Origin: an uncultured Muribaculaceae bacterium
GTDB lineage: Bacteria > Bacteroidota > Bacteroidia > Bacteroidales > Muribaculaceae
Direction: 5' to 3'
Length of the DNA stretch: 37,903 nt
Assembly (NCBI GenBank): GCA_947626355.1
Contig: CANQRV010000023.1
Location: 1-37,903 of the forward strand
In this document: positions 24,249-33,446 of the stretch, piece by piece
Layout: each line of letters begins with the position of its first letter
How positions within the stretch are numbered: position 1 is the first letter of the stretch
The notes under the pieces: model-generated
Database searches by the model: none
Told to the model about the DNA's origin: nothing
The model's input: the letters and a program-made list of their open reading frames with translations, nothing else
Translations under genes and position numbers: made by a program

Positions 24249-25688
24249 TTACAGCCTCTCCCTCCGAAGAAGAGACCTCAACTCCTTTAGCTCTCTGGAA
24301 CCCGAAACCCCGGCACTCGCAAAATAACACATTATGCCACATGATGTGCCCACGATGACGCGGAGCAAATTCCAGTCTATCCACGAAATGGATAAGATTA
24401 TCACCGCAGTCATTAGTAGGGTATATCTGATAGTAGGGAATATTGCCTTAATCTGCCGCCAAAAGCCACAATGCAGGTATTTCCACGTATAATAGCAATC
24501 TATTGCGAGAACAATAATCTGACATAACACCTGCCCCCAGCATAAGGCATAAAGTCCCAAAGGCACCGAAACGGCAATAATCGCTATGCCGATTATCTTT
24601 TTAACCACTTCAATACGAAGGAAAAGATCTGTTCGACCCAGCACCTGAAGCATGGTGACATTCAATGAATCCATGGGGATCCACATCAGGGAAAAAGACA
24701 TTATCGTGAGCAGAGTGCCGGCGAGGTGCCATTTCTCACCCATCAGAGCTTCCACAAGCGGGGTTGCAAGAACAGCGAGCCCGGTCATCATCGGAATCAC
24801 AGCAAAGGCTGTGAGCCTTACGAGATGCATGAACTTCTCAGCAAGCTGCTCCCTGTCATTTTGATAACGACACAAAACCGGATAAGCTACCCTTATTATA
24901 ATATTATTGATATTGCTTGATGGCAACGCGGCAAACTGATGGGCCCTGGTATATGCACCCAATGCCGAGGCTTTATAGACCTTACCTATTATAACAAGAT
25001 AAAGATCTTTATATATGGTATTCAAGATTCCGGCAAGCGTCAGGTTGATTCCAAACCTATACATCGATTTAAATGACGCATAAGAAAAGCTCCATATAGG
25101 CCTCCATGCAGAATACACCCAGATCAATATTCCAGTTATAACGAAATTGGAAAGCTGGAAAGCCACTATCGACCATACCCCGAACCCAAAGACCGCAAGC
25201 GATATTCCTACAATACCTGACACTACAGCACCCGATACCGAAGCTTTTGTCTGCGTCTTGAAATCGATATTGACTGAAAGGAGCGCTTTCTGCACCACTA
25301 CAAAGGCATTAATCAAAATGCTCAGCGACACAACCCTGACAAGAGGAATCAATTCAGGCTGTCCATAAAAGGATGCGATCAACGGAGCGCCGAAGTACAA
25401 TATAAGATACAATGCCACAGAAATCGCGAGATTGAAATAGAAGGCAGTAGAACTGTCGACGGCATTCCGGTCCTGCTTCCTTATCAACGCCTGACTCACA
25501 CCCGAATCCACAAGTCCCTGCGCGATGTCAATGAATATCATTATCATGCCTACCAAGCCATATTCGGCTTGGGAAAGCAGGCGAGACATCACCACAATGG
25601 CCACGAAGCCGATGATCTGACCGGAGAACCGCTCGACGAAACTCCATATCAGACCATTGAAGACTTCTTTACGTAAGGACTGGGCCAT
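24249..25688 (-). CDS. Wzx-type polysaccharide flippase
   Basis: A 479-residue MOP-superfamily exporter with around 12-14 transmembrane helices. The start, SLRKEVFNGLIWSFVERFSG, is the classic N-terminus of the WzxC/RfbX-like flippases, followed by FVAIVVMSRLLSQAEYGLVG, GLVDSGVSQALIRKQ and RAHQFAALPSSNINNIIIRV. It should move the undecaprenyl-linked repeat unit to the outer face of the inner membrane. It is preceded by the cpsB-type gene (32-bp gap) and followed by the polymerase. Confidence 0.9.
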   Translation of the reverse strand: MAQSLRKEVFNGLIWSFVERFSGQIIGFVAIVVMSRLLSQAEYGLVGMIMIFIDIAQGLVDSGVSQALIRKQDRNAVDSSTAFYFNLAISVALYLILYFGAPLIASFYGQPELIPLVRVVSLSILINAFVVVQKALLSVNIDFKTQTKASVSGAVVSGIVGISLAVFGFGVWSIVAFQLSNFVITGILIWVYSAWRPIWSFSYASFKSMYRFGINLTLAGILNTIYKDLYLVIIGKVYKASALGAYTRAHQFAALPSSNINNIIIRVAYPVLCRYQNDREQLAEKFMHLVRLTAFAVIPMMTGLAVLATPLVEALMGEKWHLAGTLLTIMSFSLMWIPMDSLNVTMLQVLGRTDLFLRIEVVKKIIGIAIIAVSVPLGLYALCWGQVLCQIIVLAIDCYYTWKYLHCGFWRQIKAIFPTIRYTLLMTAVIILSISWIDWNLLRVIVGTSCGIMCYFASAGVSGSRELKELRSLLRRERL

Positions 25689-25720
25689 CGGTATTACCTG
25701 TTCCGGATAGGATTAGACAA

Positions 25721-26446
25721 TCATATTTCAAGCGGATGCCGGGCTATCTCCTGAATTCTGTTCAGCACGTCGTTCTTCTTGGGAGATTTCTCAATCCAGG
25801 CCAATACAGAGTCGAGACGATGGATATCGGTGCCGACAAGATCTACCATCCCCTTCTCCAGCAGCCAGTCGAGCTTCTTCATGGCCTGCTCGCCGTAGGC
25901 GCCGACGGATGAAGTGAGGTTGGCCTGAAACTTCACGCCGAATCCCTTCCATTTCTCATAATCACCCTTCTCCATATACCGGTAGCGCTCCGGATGGGCG
26001 AGGATCGGGAAATAGCCGGCCTTCATGATGCCTTCCACCATCTCTTCCATCTCCATGGGGGGAGTGAAATACGAGGTCTCGAAGAGCAGATGGTCGCCGG
26101 CGTCGCCGATCGGAAGGAATGTATTGTCGCGAAGGTTCGACTCGAAAGCGGTGTCGAGCATATTCTCCGATGCGAGGGCCAGCTCCACATCCCCCTTCCA
26201 AGCATTTCGGAGCTCCTCAAACAACGGCATGAGGTTTTCCCGGGAGTTGGGGTAGTCTTCCATCACATGGGGAGTGAGCCACACCTTTCGGAAGCCGAGC
26301 TGCTCATAGGCCTCCAGCACCTTCAGGGAGTCGTCGAGCGTTTTGATGCCGTCGTCGACTCCTGGAAGGATATGGGAATGCCAGTCGGTGAATCCCTCGA
26401 AGATGCCCGATGCCTTCAGACTTTTTACGGATTTAAACGGCCACAT
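25721..26446 (-). CDS. CpsB/CapC-type tyrosine-protein phosphatase (PHP fold)
   Basis: A 241-residue metal-dependent phosphatase of the PHP superfamily. Metal ligands are seen in DWHSHILPGVDDG (His23, His25), LTPHVMED, AHPERYRYME and VGTDIHRLDS, in the order known for Streptococcus CpsB. It should remove phosphate from the tyrosine tail of the Wzc-like kinase encoded just upstream in the operon (36-bp gap) and so control chain length or export. It has no signal peptide, fitting a cytoplasmic partner. The GC content is higher than that of the wzx and wzy genes. Confidence 0.88.
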   Translation of the reverse strand: MWPFKSVKSLKASGIFEGFTDWHSHILPGVDDGIKTLDDSLKVLEAYEQLGFRKVWLTPHVMEDYPNSRENLMPLFEELRNAWKGDVELALASENMLDTAFESNLRDNTFLPIGDAGDHLLFETSYFTPPMEMEEMVEGIMKAGYFPILAHPERYRYMEKGDYEKWKGFGVKFQANLTSSVGAYGEQAMKKLDWLLEKGMVDLVGTDIHRLDSVLAWIEKSPKKNDVLNRIQEIARHPLEI

Positions 26447-26482
26447 CTGCCTTTCTCCTTTCTATTGATGATTACACACAGA

Positions 26483-28906
26483 TTATCTGGCAGCCTCCAC
26501 ACTCTCGTAGTTGCCATATACATGGTAGCCGCTATGGGTGGTGTCGGTGCCATTGAGGATCACGCTCATGTGCTTGTAGCGCTTCTCGTTGTAGAACATC
26601 GTCAGCTCGTCGAGAGCAGAGCGCTCAAGCAACCCTGCACGCACCACGAAGAGCGTGCGGTCGATCATGGTGTCGATCACCTGGGTGTCGACCACGATGT
26701 TGACCGGCGGACAGTCGATGAATATATAGTCGTATTGCTTCTTAGCCTCGGCCAGCAGCTCGGGCAGACGCCCGTTGTCGAGAAGCTCGGCGGGGTTGGG
26801 GGGCAGGGAGCCGGCCGGGAGGATGTCGAGGTTGGCATTATCGGCTGAATGCTTCACGAGGGAATGCCAGTCGTCGGTGAGCTCGCGCAGATAAGTGCTG
26901 AGTCCCTTCGACGGGGAGCCGACGTACATAGATGTGGATCCGTGGCGAAGGTCGCCGTCAATGAGCAGCACCTTCTTACCCTTGATGGCGAAGCTGAGAC
27001 CGAGATTGTAGGAGACGAACGACTTGCCGCTGCCGGGATTGAAGGAGGTGACCATCCATACCTGGGTCTCGGAGCCTTTTCCCTTCATAAAGTCGATGTT
27101 GCTGCGCACCACGCGGAAGGCCTCGTTGACCACATCGCGTTTTCCCTCCTGCACCACAGCCAGAGGCGCGGTGTCTTTCTTTTTCTTCTTGCCGCCGGTG
27201 TCGACCTTGAGGCGCTTCTTCTTGCCCACTCTCGGAATCTCGCCGGCAAACGGCAGCGGCAGCGTCTCGAGATCCTTGCGGCCACGCACCTTGGTGTCGC
27301 TCGACTGCACCATATAAAGAATCACTCCAGGCACACCGAGGCCCAACAGGAAGGCCACCATCAGTATCAGCCTCTTTTTCGGCGACACCGGATCAATGCC
27401 TCCGGTAGGCGGCGTGATGATTCGCGTGTTGTAGGCGGTGAACGTCTGGCCAAGCTCATTCTCCTCACGTTTCTGCAGGAGATACAGGTAAAGGGCCTCC
27501 TTCACGGTCTGCTGCCTCTCCACATTGCGCAGATATTTCTGCTGAGAGGGATTCTCGCGGATTCGGCCGCTATTGCGACCCTGGGCACCGGCCGTGTTTT
27601 TCAAGACAGCCTCCATAGAGCCGATGTCGGCTTTCAGCGTCTTATCTATACCCTCACGCATACCTGCCAGCTGGATGTCATAGTCTTTTACGATGGGGTT
27701 GGAATTAGATGAATTGGCGACAAGGTTGTTGCGCTGGAAGAGGATGGTATTGTATTCGTTGATGAGCTTGGCGAGGGCATCACTGCCGACACCGACATTC
27801 ACGGGTATGACGTCAAACTTATGCGCAGGATCATTCAGATACTGCTTCAGCGATGACGCCATGGCGAGCTGATTGCTGACTTTCAATGCCTCCGCGGAGA
27901 GCTCGCTGTCTTCCTGCATTATCTGAAGCACCGAGGCCTCAAGACTCGGTATCATGGTCTTGGTCTTATAGTCGGTGATATCTGTGTCGACTTCCCCGAG
28001 TTCCTGCTGGATCACCTGCAGACGTTCGTCGATGAAAGCGGAAGTGGCACGGGCGAGCTTGTTCTTGTCTTCAATCCAGTTTTCATTGTAGACGGCTATC
28101 ACCTCGTTGAGGATATCGACGGCCCTCTGTGTCGAGACGTCTTTAATAGAGAGCTCGATCACCTCTGCGTCCTGGTCGACAAGGTCTCCCTTGAGCTTAT
28201 GGCTATAATTCTCTATGGTGTATTGCTGACCGACACGCGACACTTTGATTTTCATCGGCTCGGCAATGCCCCCGCTATAGAAGGGATTCTTCTCCAATAC
28301 AATCTTTCCTATCGGAGAATTGCAGGCCTTGGTGGATGGAGAAGCCTTCAATGTCTTGTCAAACTTCTGTTTCCCATCCGTAGTGAAAGTAAAGAAATCA
28401 GAGAGCGTCATGCTTCCGTCGGGATTCAGGAGCATAGTGAAGCCGGCACTCTGCTGGATATCGAGGTCAGGCATGCTCACCACCACCGGCAGATTGGTAC
28501 CGTAGAGGGTCTGCGGATGCAAGCCCTTGCGGGTAGTGTAGTTCATATCGAGATGCAGACGCTCCACCACCTCGCTCATCACGGCGGGAGAAGTCAGCGA
28601 GATGAGCTCGTTGTAGACACTCGTGTTGCTCGACACGAGGCCCATCGAGGCGAACGCGCTTGATATATCCGCAATGCCGCCTCCGCCATCCTGGTCTTTA
28701 ATAAGAATCTGCACACTCCTCTCATACACGGGCTGGCGGGTGTAGATATACATCATGGCCACGCCCAGACAAAACACGAGCGACAGCGCAAACCACATCC
28801 AGTATGTCTTACACGACTCAAGGAATTTCCTCAGGGAAAAATATTCAACCTTTTCAGCCAATCCGGTGTTTTTCGCATTCACATCTGCATTCATTGTCGT
28901 TGTCAT
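26483..28906 (-). CDS. Wzc-like polysaccharide co-polymerase and tyrosine kinase
   Basis: An 807-residue inner-membrane protein controlling polymer length and export. It has a first transmembrane helix at about residues 36-56, a large periplasmic Wzz domain with coiled-coil regions, and a second helix at about 527-550, preceded by a PISPK-like motif (TGGIDPVSPKKRL). The cytoplasmic BY-kinase domain has Walker A NPGSGKSF (Lys628), Walker A' VLLIDGDLRHG and Walker B YDYIFIDCPP. The tail has just three tyrosines in the last 15 residues. The linker at about 557-580 is unusually lysine-rich (KKKRLK, then KKKKK). It follows the Wza-like gene by 12 bp and works with the CpsB-type phosphatase downstream. 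Confidence 0.93.
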   Translation of the reverse strand: MTTTMNADVNAKNTGLAEKVEYFSLRKFLESCKTYWMWFALSLVFCLGVAMMYIYTRQPVYERSVQILIKDQDGGGGIADISSAFASMGLVSSNTSVYNELISLTSPAVMSEVVERLHLDMNYTTRKGLHPQTLYGTNLPVVVSMPDLDIQQSAGFTMLLNPDGSMTLSDFFTFTTDGKQKFDKTLKASPSTKACNSPIGKIVLEKNPFYSGGIAEPMKIKVSRVGQQYTIENYSHKLKGDLVDQDAEVIELSIKDVSTQRAVDILNEVIAVYNENWIEDKNKLARATSAFIDERLQVIQQELGEVDTDITDYKTKTMIPSLEASVLQIMQEDSELSAEALKVSNQLAMASSLKQYLNDPAHKFDVIPVNVGVGSDALAKLINEYNTILFQRNNLVANSSNSNPIVKDYDIQLAGMREGIDKTLKADIGSMEAVLKNTAGAQGRNSGRIRENPSQQKYLRNVERQQTVKEALYLYLLQKREENELGQTFTAYNTRIITPPTGGIDPVSPKKRLILMVAFLLGLGVPGVILYMVQSSDTKVRGRKDLETLPLPFAGEIPRVGKKKRLKVDTGGKKKKKDTAPLAVVQEGKRDVVNEAFRVVRSNIDFMKGKGSETQVWMVTSFNPGSGKSFVSYNLGLSFAIKGKKVLLIDGDLRHGSTSMYVGSPSKGLSTYLRELTDDWHSLVKHSADNANLDILPAGSLPPNPAELLDNGRLPELLAEAKKQYDYIFIDCPPVNIVVDTQVIDTMIDRTLFVVRAGLLERSALDELTMFYNEKRYKHMSVILNGTDTTHSGYHVYGNYESVEAAR

Positions 28907-28918
28907 TGCCGGCTATAA

Positions 28919-29755
28919 TTATTTGAATATCAATACCGCCACAGATGTGAGCAGCGAAGCTACAGAAACCCAGAAGGATGCTGACAAGGCGGTATTTCCG
29001 TTGACAGTCGTGGTGCGTTTCTTGACGCCGTTGGGCTCTACATATATAATGTCGCCCTGCTGGAGCGAATAAGCGGGAGAAGCAACCGTCTTGCCCATGT
29101 CGGTGAGGTCAACCACATATGTATGGATGCCATCCGATTGCCTGCGTATCACCTTGACATTATTACGCTGTCCCTGGATAGTGAGGTCGCCTGCAAGAGA
29201 GAGGGCGTCAAGAAGTGTGATATTGTCAAGGTTCACGTCATAACGTCCAGGATTTGTCACTTCGCCGAGCACGGAGACACCGATGTTCATGAATTCAACG
29301 GTGACCACAGGATCCTTAACGAGGTCCCTGCCCATCAGTTCTCCCTTTATGAAGCCGGCGAGCTCCGAGCGTGTCATACCAGAGACAGTCAGCTTCCCGA
29401 GCACAGGGAAGTCGATGGTGCCCTGAGGAGTCACGGTATAGCTCGACATGCCGTCGTTGCCGGTTGTGAATGTTTTCGCCACTCCTCCGCTGGGTGTAGA
29501 TGGCGTTCCGATCCTGGTGGCTGTAACCCCGAGATTGAAAAGCTCCGTAAGAGCCGCATCCTTAGCCTTCACTACTATCGAAAGCTTGTCGCCGGGCTTT
29601 ATACTGATGCCTTGCGCTGCCGAGACGGGCACAACCGTTTCGGCAGTGACATCCTGAAAATAGGCAACATCTTTTGGAGCGCTACAACCCGCGACTCCGA
29701 TAAGCAAGAGTATCAGACTGACTGCGAGTGGAGTGACCCCATGTCTCATTTTCAT
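28919..29755 (-). CDS. Wza-like polysaccharide export lipoprotein (SLBB)
   Basis: A 278-residue outer-membrane export protein. The signal ends in the lipobox VAGC (Cys24). The poly-export domain starts ISIKPGDKLSIVVKA, and an SLBB domain follows (VSVLGEVTNPGRYDV and the stretch around NITLLDALSLAGDL). The C-terminus is one hydrophobic segment (about 258-278) that could cross the outer membrane. Together with the Wzc-like kinase it should form the export channel. It is the first gene of the leftward export operon and has a good promoter at 29791-29822. Codons 1 and 3 are both possible starts. Confidence 0.92.
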   Translation of the reverse strand: MKMRHGVTPLAVSLILLLIGVAGCSAPKDVAYFQDVTAETVVPVSAAQGISIKPGDKLSIVVKAKDAALTELFNLGVTATRIGTPSTPSGGVAKTFTTGNDGMSSYTVTPQGTIDFPVLGKLTVSGMTRSELAGFIKGELMGRDLVKDPVVTVEFMNIGVSVLGEVTNPGRYDVNLDNITLLDALSLAGDLTIQGQRNNVKVIRRQSDGIHTYVVDLTDMGKTVASPAYSLQQGDIIYVEPNGVKKRTTTVNGNTALSASFWVSVASLLTSVAVLIFK

Positions 29756-29790
29756 CCTTTGAAATATTTAATCTGTGTGGTTTTGAATTG

Positions 29791-29822
29791 CAAAATTACA
29801 AATTTGAGAAAGAACGGCCAAA
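29791..29822 (-). promoter_or_regulatory. Promoter of the wza-wzc export operon
   Basis: Minus-strand TTTG (29819-29822), 20-nt spacer, TAATTTTG (29791-29798). The leader would be about 30 nt. No UpxY-type antiterminator gene precedes wza. Confidence 0.7.
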
Positions 29823-29950
29823 CCTTTCGGAAGCCATTCTCCATACTCTCTTATATAACCACAAAAAACGGTCCTTATTGCGCCCTGCCTTAATTTCTTA
29901 TGTTTTATGGGCCTAACCGATAAATAAGGAATTATCTTGACCCGGAAGCA

Positions 29951-29980
29951 TTGAAATGTCGCTATTTTTGACTAATTTTG
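29951..29980 (+). promoter_or_regulatory. Promoter of the wzi-MBOAT operon
   Basis: TTG (29951-29953), 19-nt spacer, TAATTTTG (29973-29980), with a second TAnnTTTG match at 29963-29970. From the downstream box the leader is only about 12 nt. Confidence 0.6.
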
Positions 29981-29998
29981 CAAAAATTGCATTTCATC

Positions 29999-31528
29999 AT
30001 GAAGAGCCAAATCCTCTTGCTTGCGGCAATACTCTGCCTCTCAATCACAACTCCCGCATCAGCACAGTATTCCCTTCACGCCTATGGAGGCCTCGATGCC
30101 AACGTGGGGAGCCATGAATTCGCGCCTTTCTATATGTCGACCAATCGTCACGGCACGCTCACCCAGTCGAAAGGGCTGCTTCTTCACGTGGGTGCCGAAG
30201 ACTCATTGAGCACCGACCGCCGCTTTGACTTCTCATGGGGCGTAGAAGCGTGGGGAGGGATCACGTCAAAAGCCGACTACAGAAGATGGAACATATCCGA
30301 CGGCCGGTTCTTATATCATGGAGAGCGGCCGGCTTCCATATGGCTGCAGCAACTCTATGGAGAAGTGAAATACCGTTCGCTTGTGCTCAGCGTCGGCATG
30401 AAGAGCCGTGGCTCAGCCATGCTCAACCAAGAGCTTTCAAGCGGCGACCTTATATGGAGCGGCAACGCAAAGGGCGTCCCGGAAGTGAGGCTGGGTTTTG
30501 TGGATTTTCAAGACATTCCATTCATCAACGGCTGGGTGCAGGCCGACATCTGCCTCAGCTATGGCAAGTTTGTCGACCGTGACTGGGTGGAAAACCACTA
30601 TTCCTACTACCGCGGCAAAATCAATCCTAATCCCCTGTGGACCTACAAACGGCTATATCTGCGCACCAAGCCATCGAAACCCTTCAGTTTCCAGTTCGGA
30701 TTTCAGCTGAGCGGCTTCTTCGGGGGCACGACCTATACCTACGACAAAGGAGTAATCACCGAACAGACCAATAATCCCGAAAACCTGAAACAGTTTTTCA
30801 AGATGCTTCTGCCCCTGTCGGGCAATAGCGAGGGCAACTACGTGGCAGGCGACCACAAGGGTTCATGGGATGGCTGCGCCCGCTACCGCTTCAGAAACGG
30901 CGACGAGCTTAAAGGGTATTTCGAATGGTTCTGGGAAGACGGGTCAGGGCTGGTGAAAAACAACGGCTGGGACGGTCTGTGGGGTCTTGAATACAAGAGC
31001 TCGAAGAGATGGTGGATCGACGGGGCTGTGGTGGAATATCTCGACTTCACCCACCAGAGCGGTCCGATACATTACGACCCTTCGGATGCCACCGGCATAC
31101 CGATCGACAACCAGGTGAGAGGCCGCGACAATTATTACGACAGCTGGTATTACCGGGCGTATGCCAACTACGGCATGACCATAGGCACTCCATTGGTGAT
31201 GGGACCTGTCTACAACACCGACGGCAGCTCAAGCCTTCTCGCCCCCAGGGTCAGGGCCATTCATCTGGCAGTAGAGGGATCGATCGGCTCAGACATCGAC
31301 TATACGGTGAAATACAGCCATCGCAAGGCCTGGGGCAATCCAAACACGTATACCATGGTCTATCCCAGACATGCCGACAGCTGGATGGTGGCGGCCACAT
31401 ACCGGCCATCAAAGATAAAAGGGCTCTCGCTGAATCTGCAGCTTGCCTTTGACCACGGCACACTTCCGACCAACGCAGCTGGAGTGCTTCTGGGTATAAC
31501 TTACGACAAAATATTTAATATCAAATAG
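29999..31528 (+). CDS. Wzi-family capsule assembly outer-membrane protein
   Basis: A 509-residue beta-barrel protein. The signal peptide runs to about residue 22 (ending TTPASAQ). The start of the mature protein, YSLHAYGGLDANVGSHEFAPFYMSTNRHG, resembles the conserved N-terminus of the Wzi/capsule assembly family, and alternating aromatic strands continue to the C-terminus, which ends in an outer-membrane-type pattern. Wzi holds capsular polysaccharide at the outer surface in other bacteria. I chose the ATG at 29999 over an upstream in-frame TTG that would lie in the promoter. It is divergent from wza and starts an operon of four genes; the next gene begins 3 bp after its stop. Confidence 0.88.
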   Translation: MKSQILLLAAILCLSITTPASAQYSLHAYGGLDANVGSHEFAPFYMSTNRHGTLTQSKGLLLHVGAEDSLSTDRRFDFSWGVEAWGGITSKADYRRWNISDGRFLYHGERPASIWLQQLYGEVKYRSLVLSVGMKSRGSAMLNQELSSGDLIWSGNAKGVPEVRLGFVDFQDIPFINGWVQADICLSYGKFVDRDWVENHYSYYRGKINPNPLWTYKRLYLRTKPSKPFSFQFGFQLSGFFGGTTYTYDKGVITEQTNNPENLKQFFKMLLPLSGNSEGNYVAGDHKGSWDGCARYRFRNGDELKGYFEWFWEDGSGLVKNNGWDGLWGLEYKSSKRWWIDGAVVEYLDFTHQSGPIHYDPSDATGIPIDNQVRGRDNYYDSWYYRAYANYGMTIGTPLVMGPVYNTDGSSSLLAPRVRAIHLAVEGSIGSDIDYTVKYSHRKAWGNPNTYTMVYPRHADSWMVAATYRPSKIKGLSLNLQLAFDHGTLPTNAAGVLLGITYDKIFNIK

Positions 31529-31531
31529 AAC

Positions 31532-31975
31532 ATGCGGCAATTCATTCGACATATAGCAACAGTCCTGACGCTTGGCGTGATCGCCATGCTCCACAACAGC
31601 TGCACGCAACCCGGCGGCAACATCGGCGTATATTTCGGCAGCTGGGTGCTCGAGTCAATCACTATCGACGGTGAGGATGCACCCGATTATTCCATTCCCG
31701 TCTGTCTGAGCTTCCAGTCCAACATTTTCGATATGGCAATGATCGACTATCCGGAGCTTGTGGGTGTGTGGGAGGAAGCCGATGGCTATCTCACCCTGAC
31801 CGCGGAAAAGGAATGGCAACCGGAGGAAATCCACCACTATCCCCCGGTAATGGGGTGGGGCGACTATGGCACCGTGACCCTTCTGATACTGAGAAAGTCA
31901 GACAAACATCTCGACCTTCAATGGACAGATCCGGACGGGCGCGTCTGGAAGTATTATTTCAAGAAGGCTTACTGA
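31532..31975 (+). CDS. Lipocalin-like lipoprotein (DUF4847-type)
   Basis: A 147-residue protein with a lipoprotein signal ending LHNSC (Cys24). The mature part starts FGSWVLESITIDGEDAPDY, a lipocalin-like first strand (G-x-W), followed by LSFQSNIFDM, a VGVWEEADGYLTLT repeat of the pattern, and a C-terminal LDLQWTDPDGRVWKYYFKK. This resembles DUF4847 small lipoproteins of Bacteroidetes. The ligand and role are unknown. It lies between wzi (3-bp gap) and the MBOAT gene (17-bp gap), suggesting a role in surface-glycan handling. Confidence 0.7.
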   Translation: MRQFIRHIATVLTLGVIAMLHNSCTQPGGNIGVYFGSWVLESITIDGEDAPDYSIPVCLSFQSNIFDMAMIDYPELVGVWEEADGYLTLTAEKEWQPEEIHHYPPVMGWGDYGTVTLLILRKSDKHLDLQWTDPDGRVWKYYFKKAY

Positions 31976-31992
31976 GCCTTTCCGCATAATCC

Positions 31993-33420
31993 ATGATTTT
32001 CAATTCCTTTCAGTTTCTATGGCTTTTCCCGTTGATATTCATTGTCTACTGGGGCGCCGACGGATTGTCTTCATCTTCAGGGAAAGGCAAGAGAATCGCT
32101 CAATATGTACTGCTCGCGATTTCCTATGCCCTTTACGCCCAGTGGAACCTTCCATACACCTTGATTCTATTCGGCATAACACTGTGCACATATAGTTTCG
32201 CACTGCTGATAGAAAGAAACAAAGCCTACGGAAGAAAGAAATATATCATCTGGATCGGAGCTATCTTGACGATACTGCCTCTTGTGGTCTTCAAATACTA
32301 CAACTTCATCACCCAGGCAGGCGCGTCCGCGCTGGCATGGATCGGGATCGACCGACCGGCGCCGGGATTGAATTGGGTCGTGCCCCTTGGCCTTTCCTTT
32401 TATTCATTCCAGGCCCTGGGATATCTCTGGGACGTGTATTACCGGAAGTATAAAGCCGAGCATAACTTTCCCGACTACATGCTCTTTGTCGCCTTCTTTC
32501 CCCAGATATTATGCGGCCCTATAAGCAAAGCGGAGGAGCTGCTTCCGCAGATCAAACGTGAGGCCCGGTTCGACTATGCGCGGGGAGTGGCCGGCCTCCG
32601 ATACCTCTTGTGGGGTATGTTTCTGAAAGTAGTGCTTGCCGACAGGCTTGGCATCTATGTCGACACGGTATATTCCGATCCACTCCATTATTCAGGTAGC
32701 TCGAATATACTTGCCAGCATCTTCTATTCATTCCAGATCTATGGAGATTTCGCGGGATATTCATTCATAGCCCTTGGAGTAGCCAAACTGCTGGGCTACG
32801 ATATAATCAAGAACTTCAACCGCCCTTATTTCGCCACTTCCGTATCACAGTTCTGGAAACGCTGGAACATATCACTCACCAGATGGCTCACCACATACAT
32901 CTACATACCTCAAGGCGGAAGCCGCAAAGGAACACTGCGGACCTACTGGAATATCCTCCTGACCTTTTTCGTCAGCGGAATATGGCATGGAGCCAACTGG
33001 ACATTCCTCTTCTGGGGGCTCATACACGGCATGGCTCAATGTGTGGAGAAATTCCTTGGAATCAATAAGCCCGTAGGAAAGAGATGGCTGATTCCACCCC
33101 GCATCCTGATGACATTCTTTATAGTCAATGTGGCATGGGTCTTCTTCAGGCTGCCGTCCATCGAGGATGGATTTGCCGTGATCCGGCATTTCTTCACTTT
33201 CGGGAAGCCATATCTGGATATGCTGAGCATTTCGCATTCAGTCTTTGCGCTATGTGTGGTGATAGTGGTGGATTTTCTATTCGAATATAGAAACAGTGCC
33301 ATCCATTCCTTTCTCGGTCGCCACAACGCAATCCGTTGGGCCGCATACTTATTCCTCACACTCTCCATTGCGCTTTTCGGAGTGCTCGATTCCGGGCAGT
33401 TCATCTACGTCAGCTTCTAA
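31993..33420 (+). CDS. MBOAT family O-acyltransferase
   Basis: A 475-residue membrane-bound O-acyltransferase like AlgI and DltB. It has about ten transmembrane helices, the family segment MLFVAFFPQILCGPISKAEE, the LARGVAGL-like helix (DYARGVAGLRYLLWGMFLK), SFQIYGDFAGYSFIALGVA, and RWNISLTRWLTTYIYIPQGG. The catalytic His332 lies in SGIWHGANWTFLFWG, with His345 in LIHGMAQ. It should pass an acyl group, probably acetyl, across the inner membrane for transfer to the polysaccharide. The SGNH-like partner gene follows 26 bp downstream, as in alginate and cellulose acetylation systems. Confidence 0.93.
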   Translation: MIFNSFQFLWLFPLIFIVYWGADGLSSSSGKGKRIAQYVLLAISYALYAQWNLPYTLILFGITLCTYSFALLIERNKAYGRKKYIIWIGAILTILPLVVFKYYNFITQAGASALAWIGIDRPAPGLNWVVPLGLSFYSFQALGYLWDVYYRKYKAEHNFPDYMLFVAFFPQILCGPISKAEELLPQIKREARFDYARGVAGLRYLLWGMFLKVVLADRLGIYVDTVYSDPLHYSGSSNILASIFYSFQIYGDFAGYSFIALGVAKLLGYDIIKNFNRPYFATSVSQFWKRWNISLTRWLTTYIYIPQGGSRKGTLRTYWNILLTFFVSGIWHGANWTFLFWGLIHGMAQCVEKFLGINKPVGKRWLIPPRILMTFFIVNVAWVFFRLPSIEDGFAVIRHFFTFGKPYLDMLSISHSVFALCVVIVVDFLFEYRNSAIHSFLGRHNAIRWAAYLFLTLSIALFGVLDSGQFIYVSF

Positions 33421-33446
33421 GCCACCAATCCTTCGTCGACGACAAT

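Noticed and set aside
25994-27712. Two long plus-strand frames opposite the cpsB and wzc genes
   Set aside because: Both are shadows of the clear phosphatase and kinase genes and show no domain of their own.
29756-29998. Invertible promoter between wza and wzi
   Set aside because: Only short inverted matches of about 8 bp were seen, and fixed promoters explain both operons.
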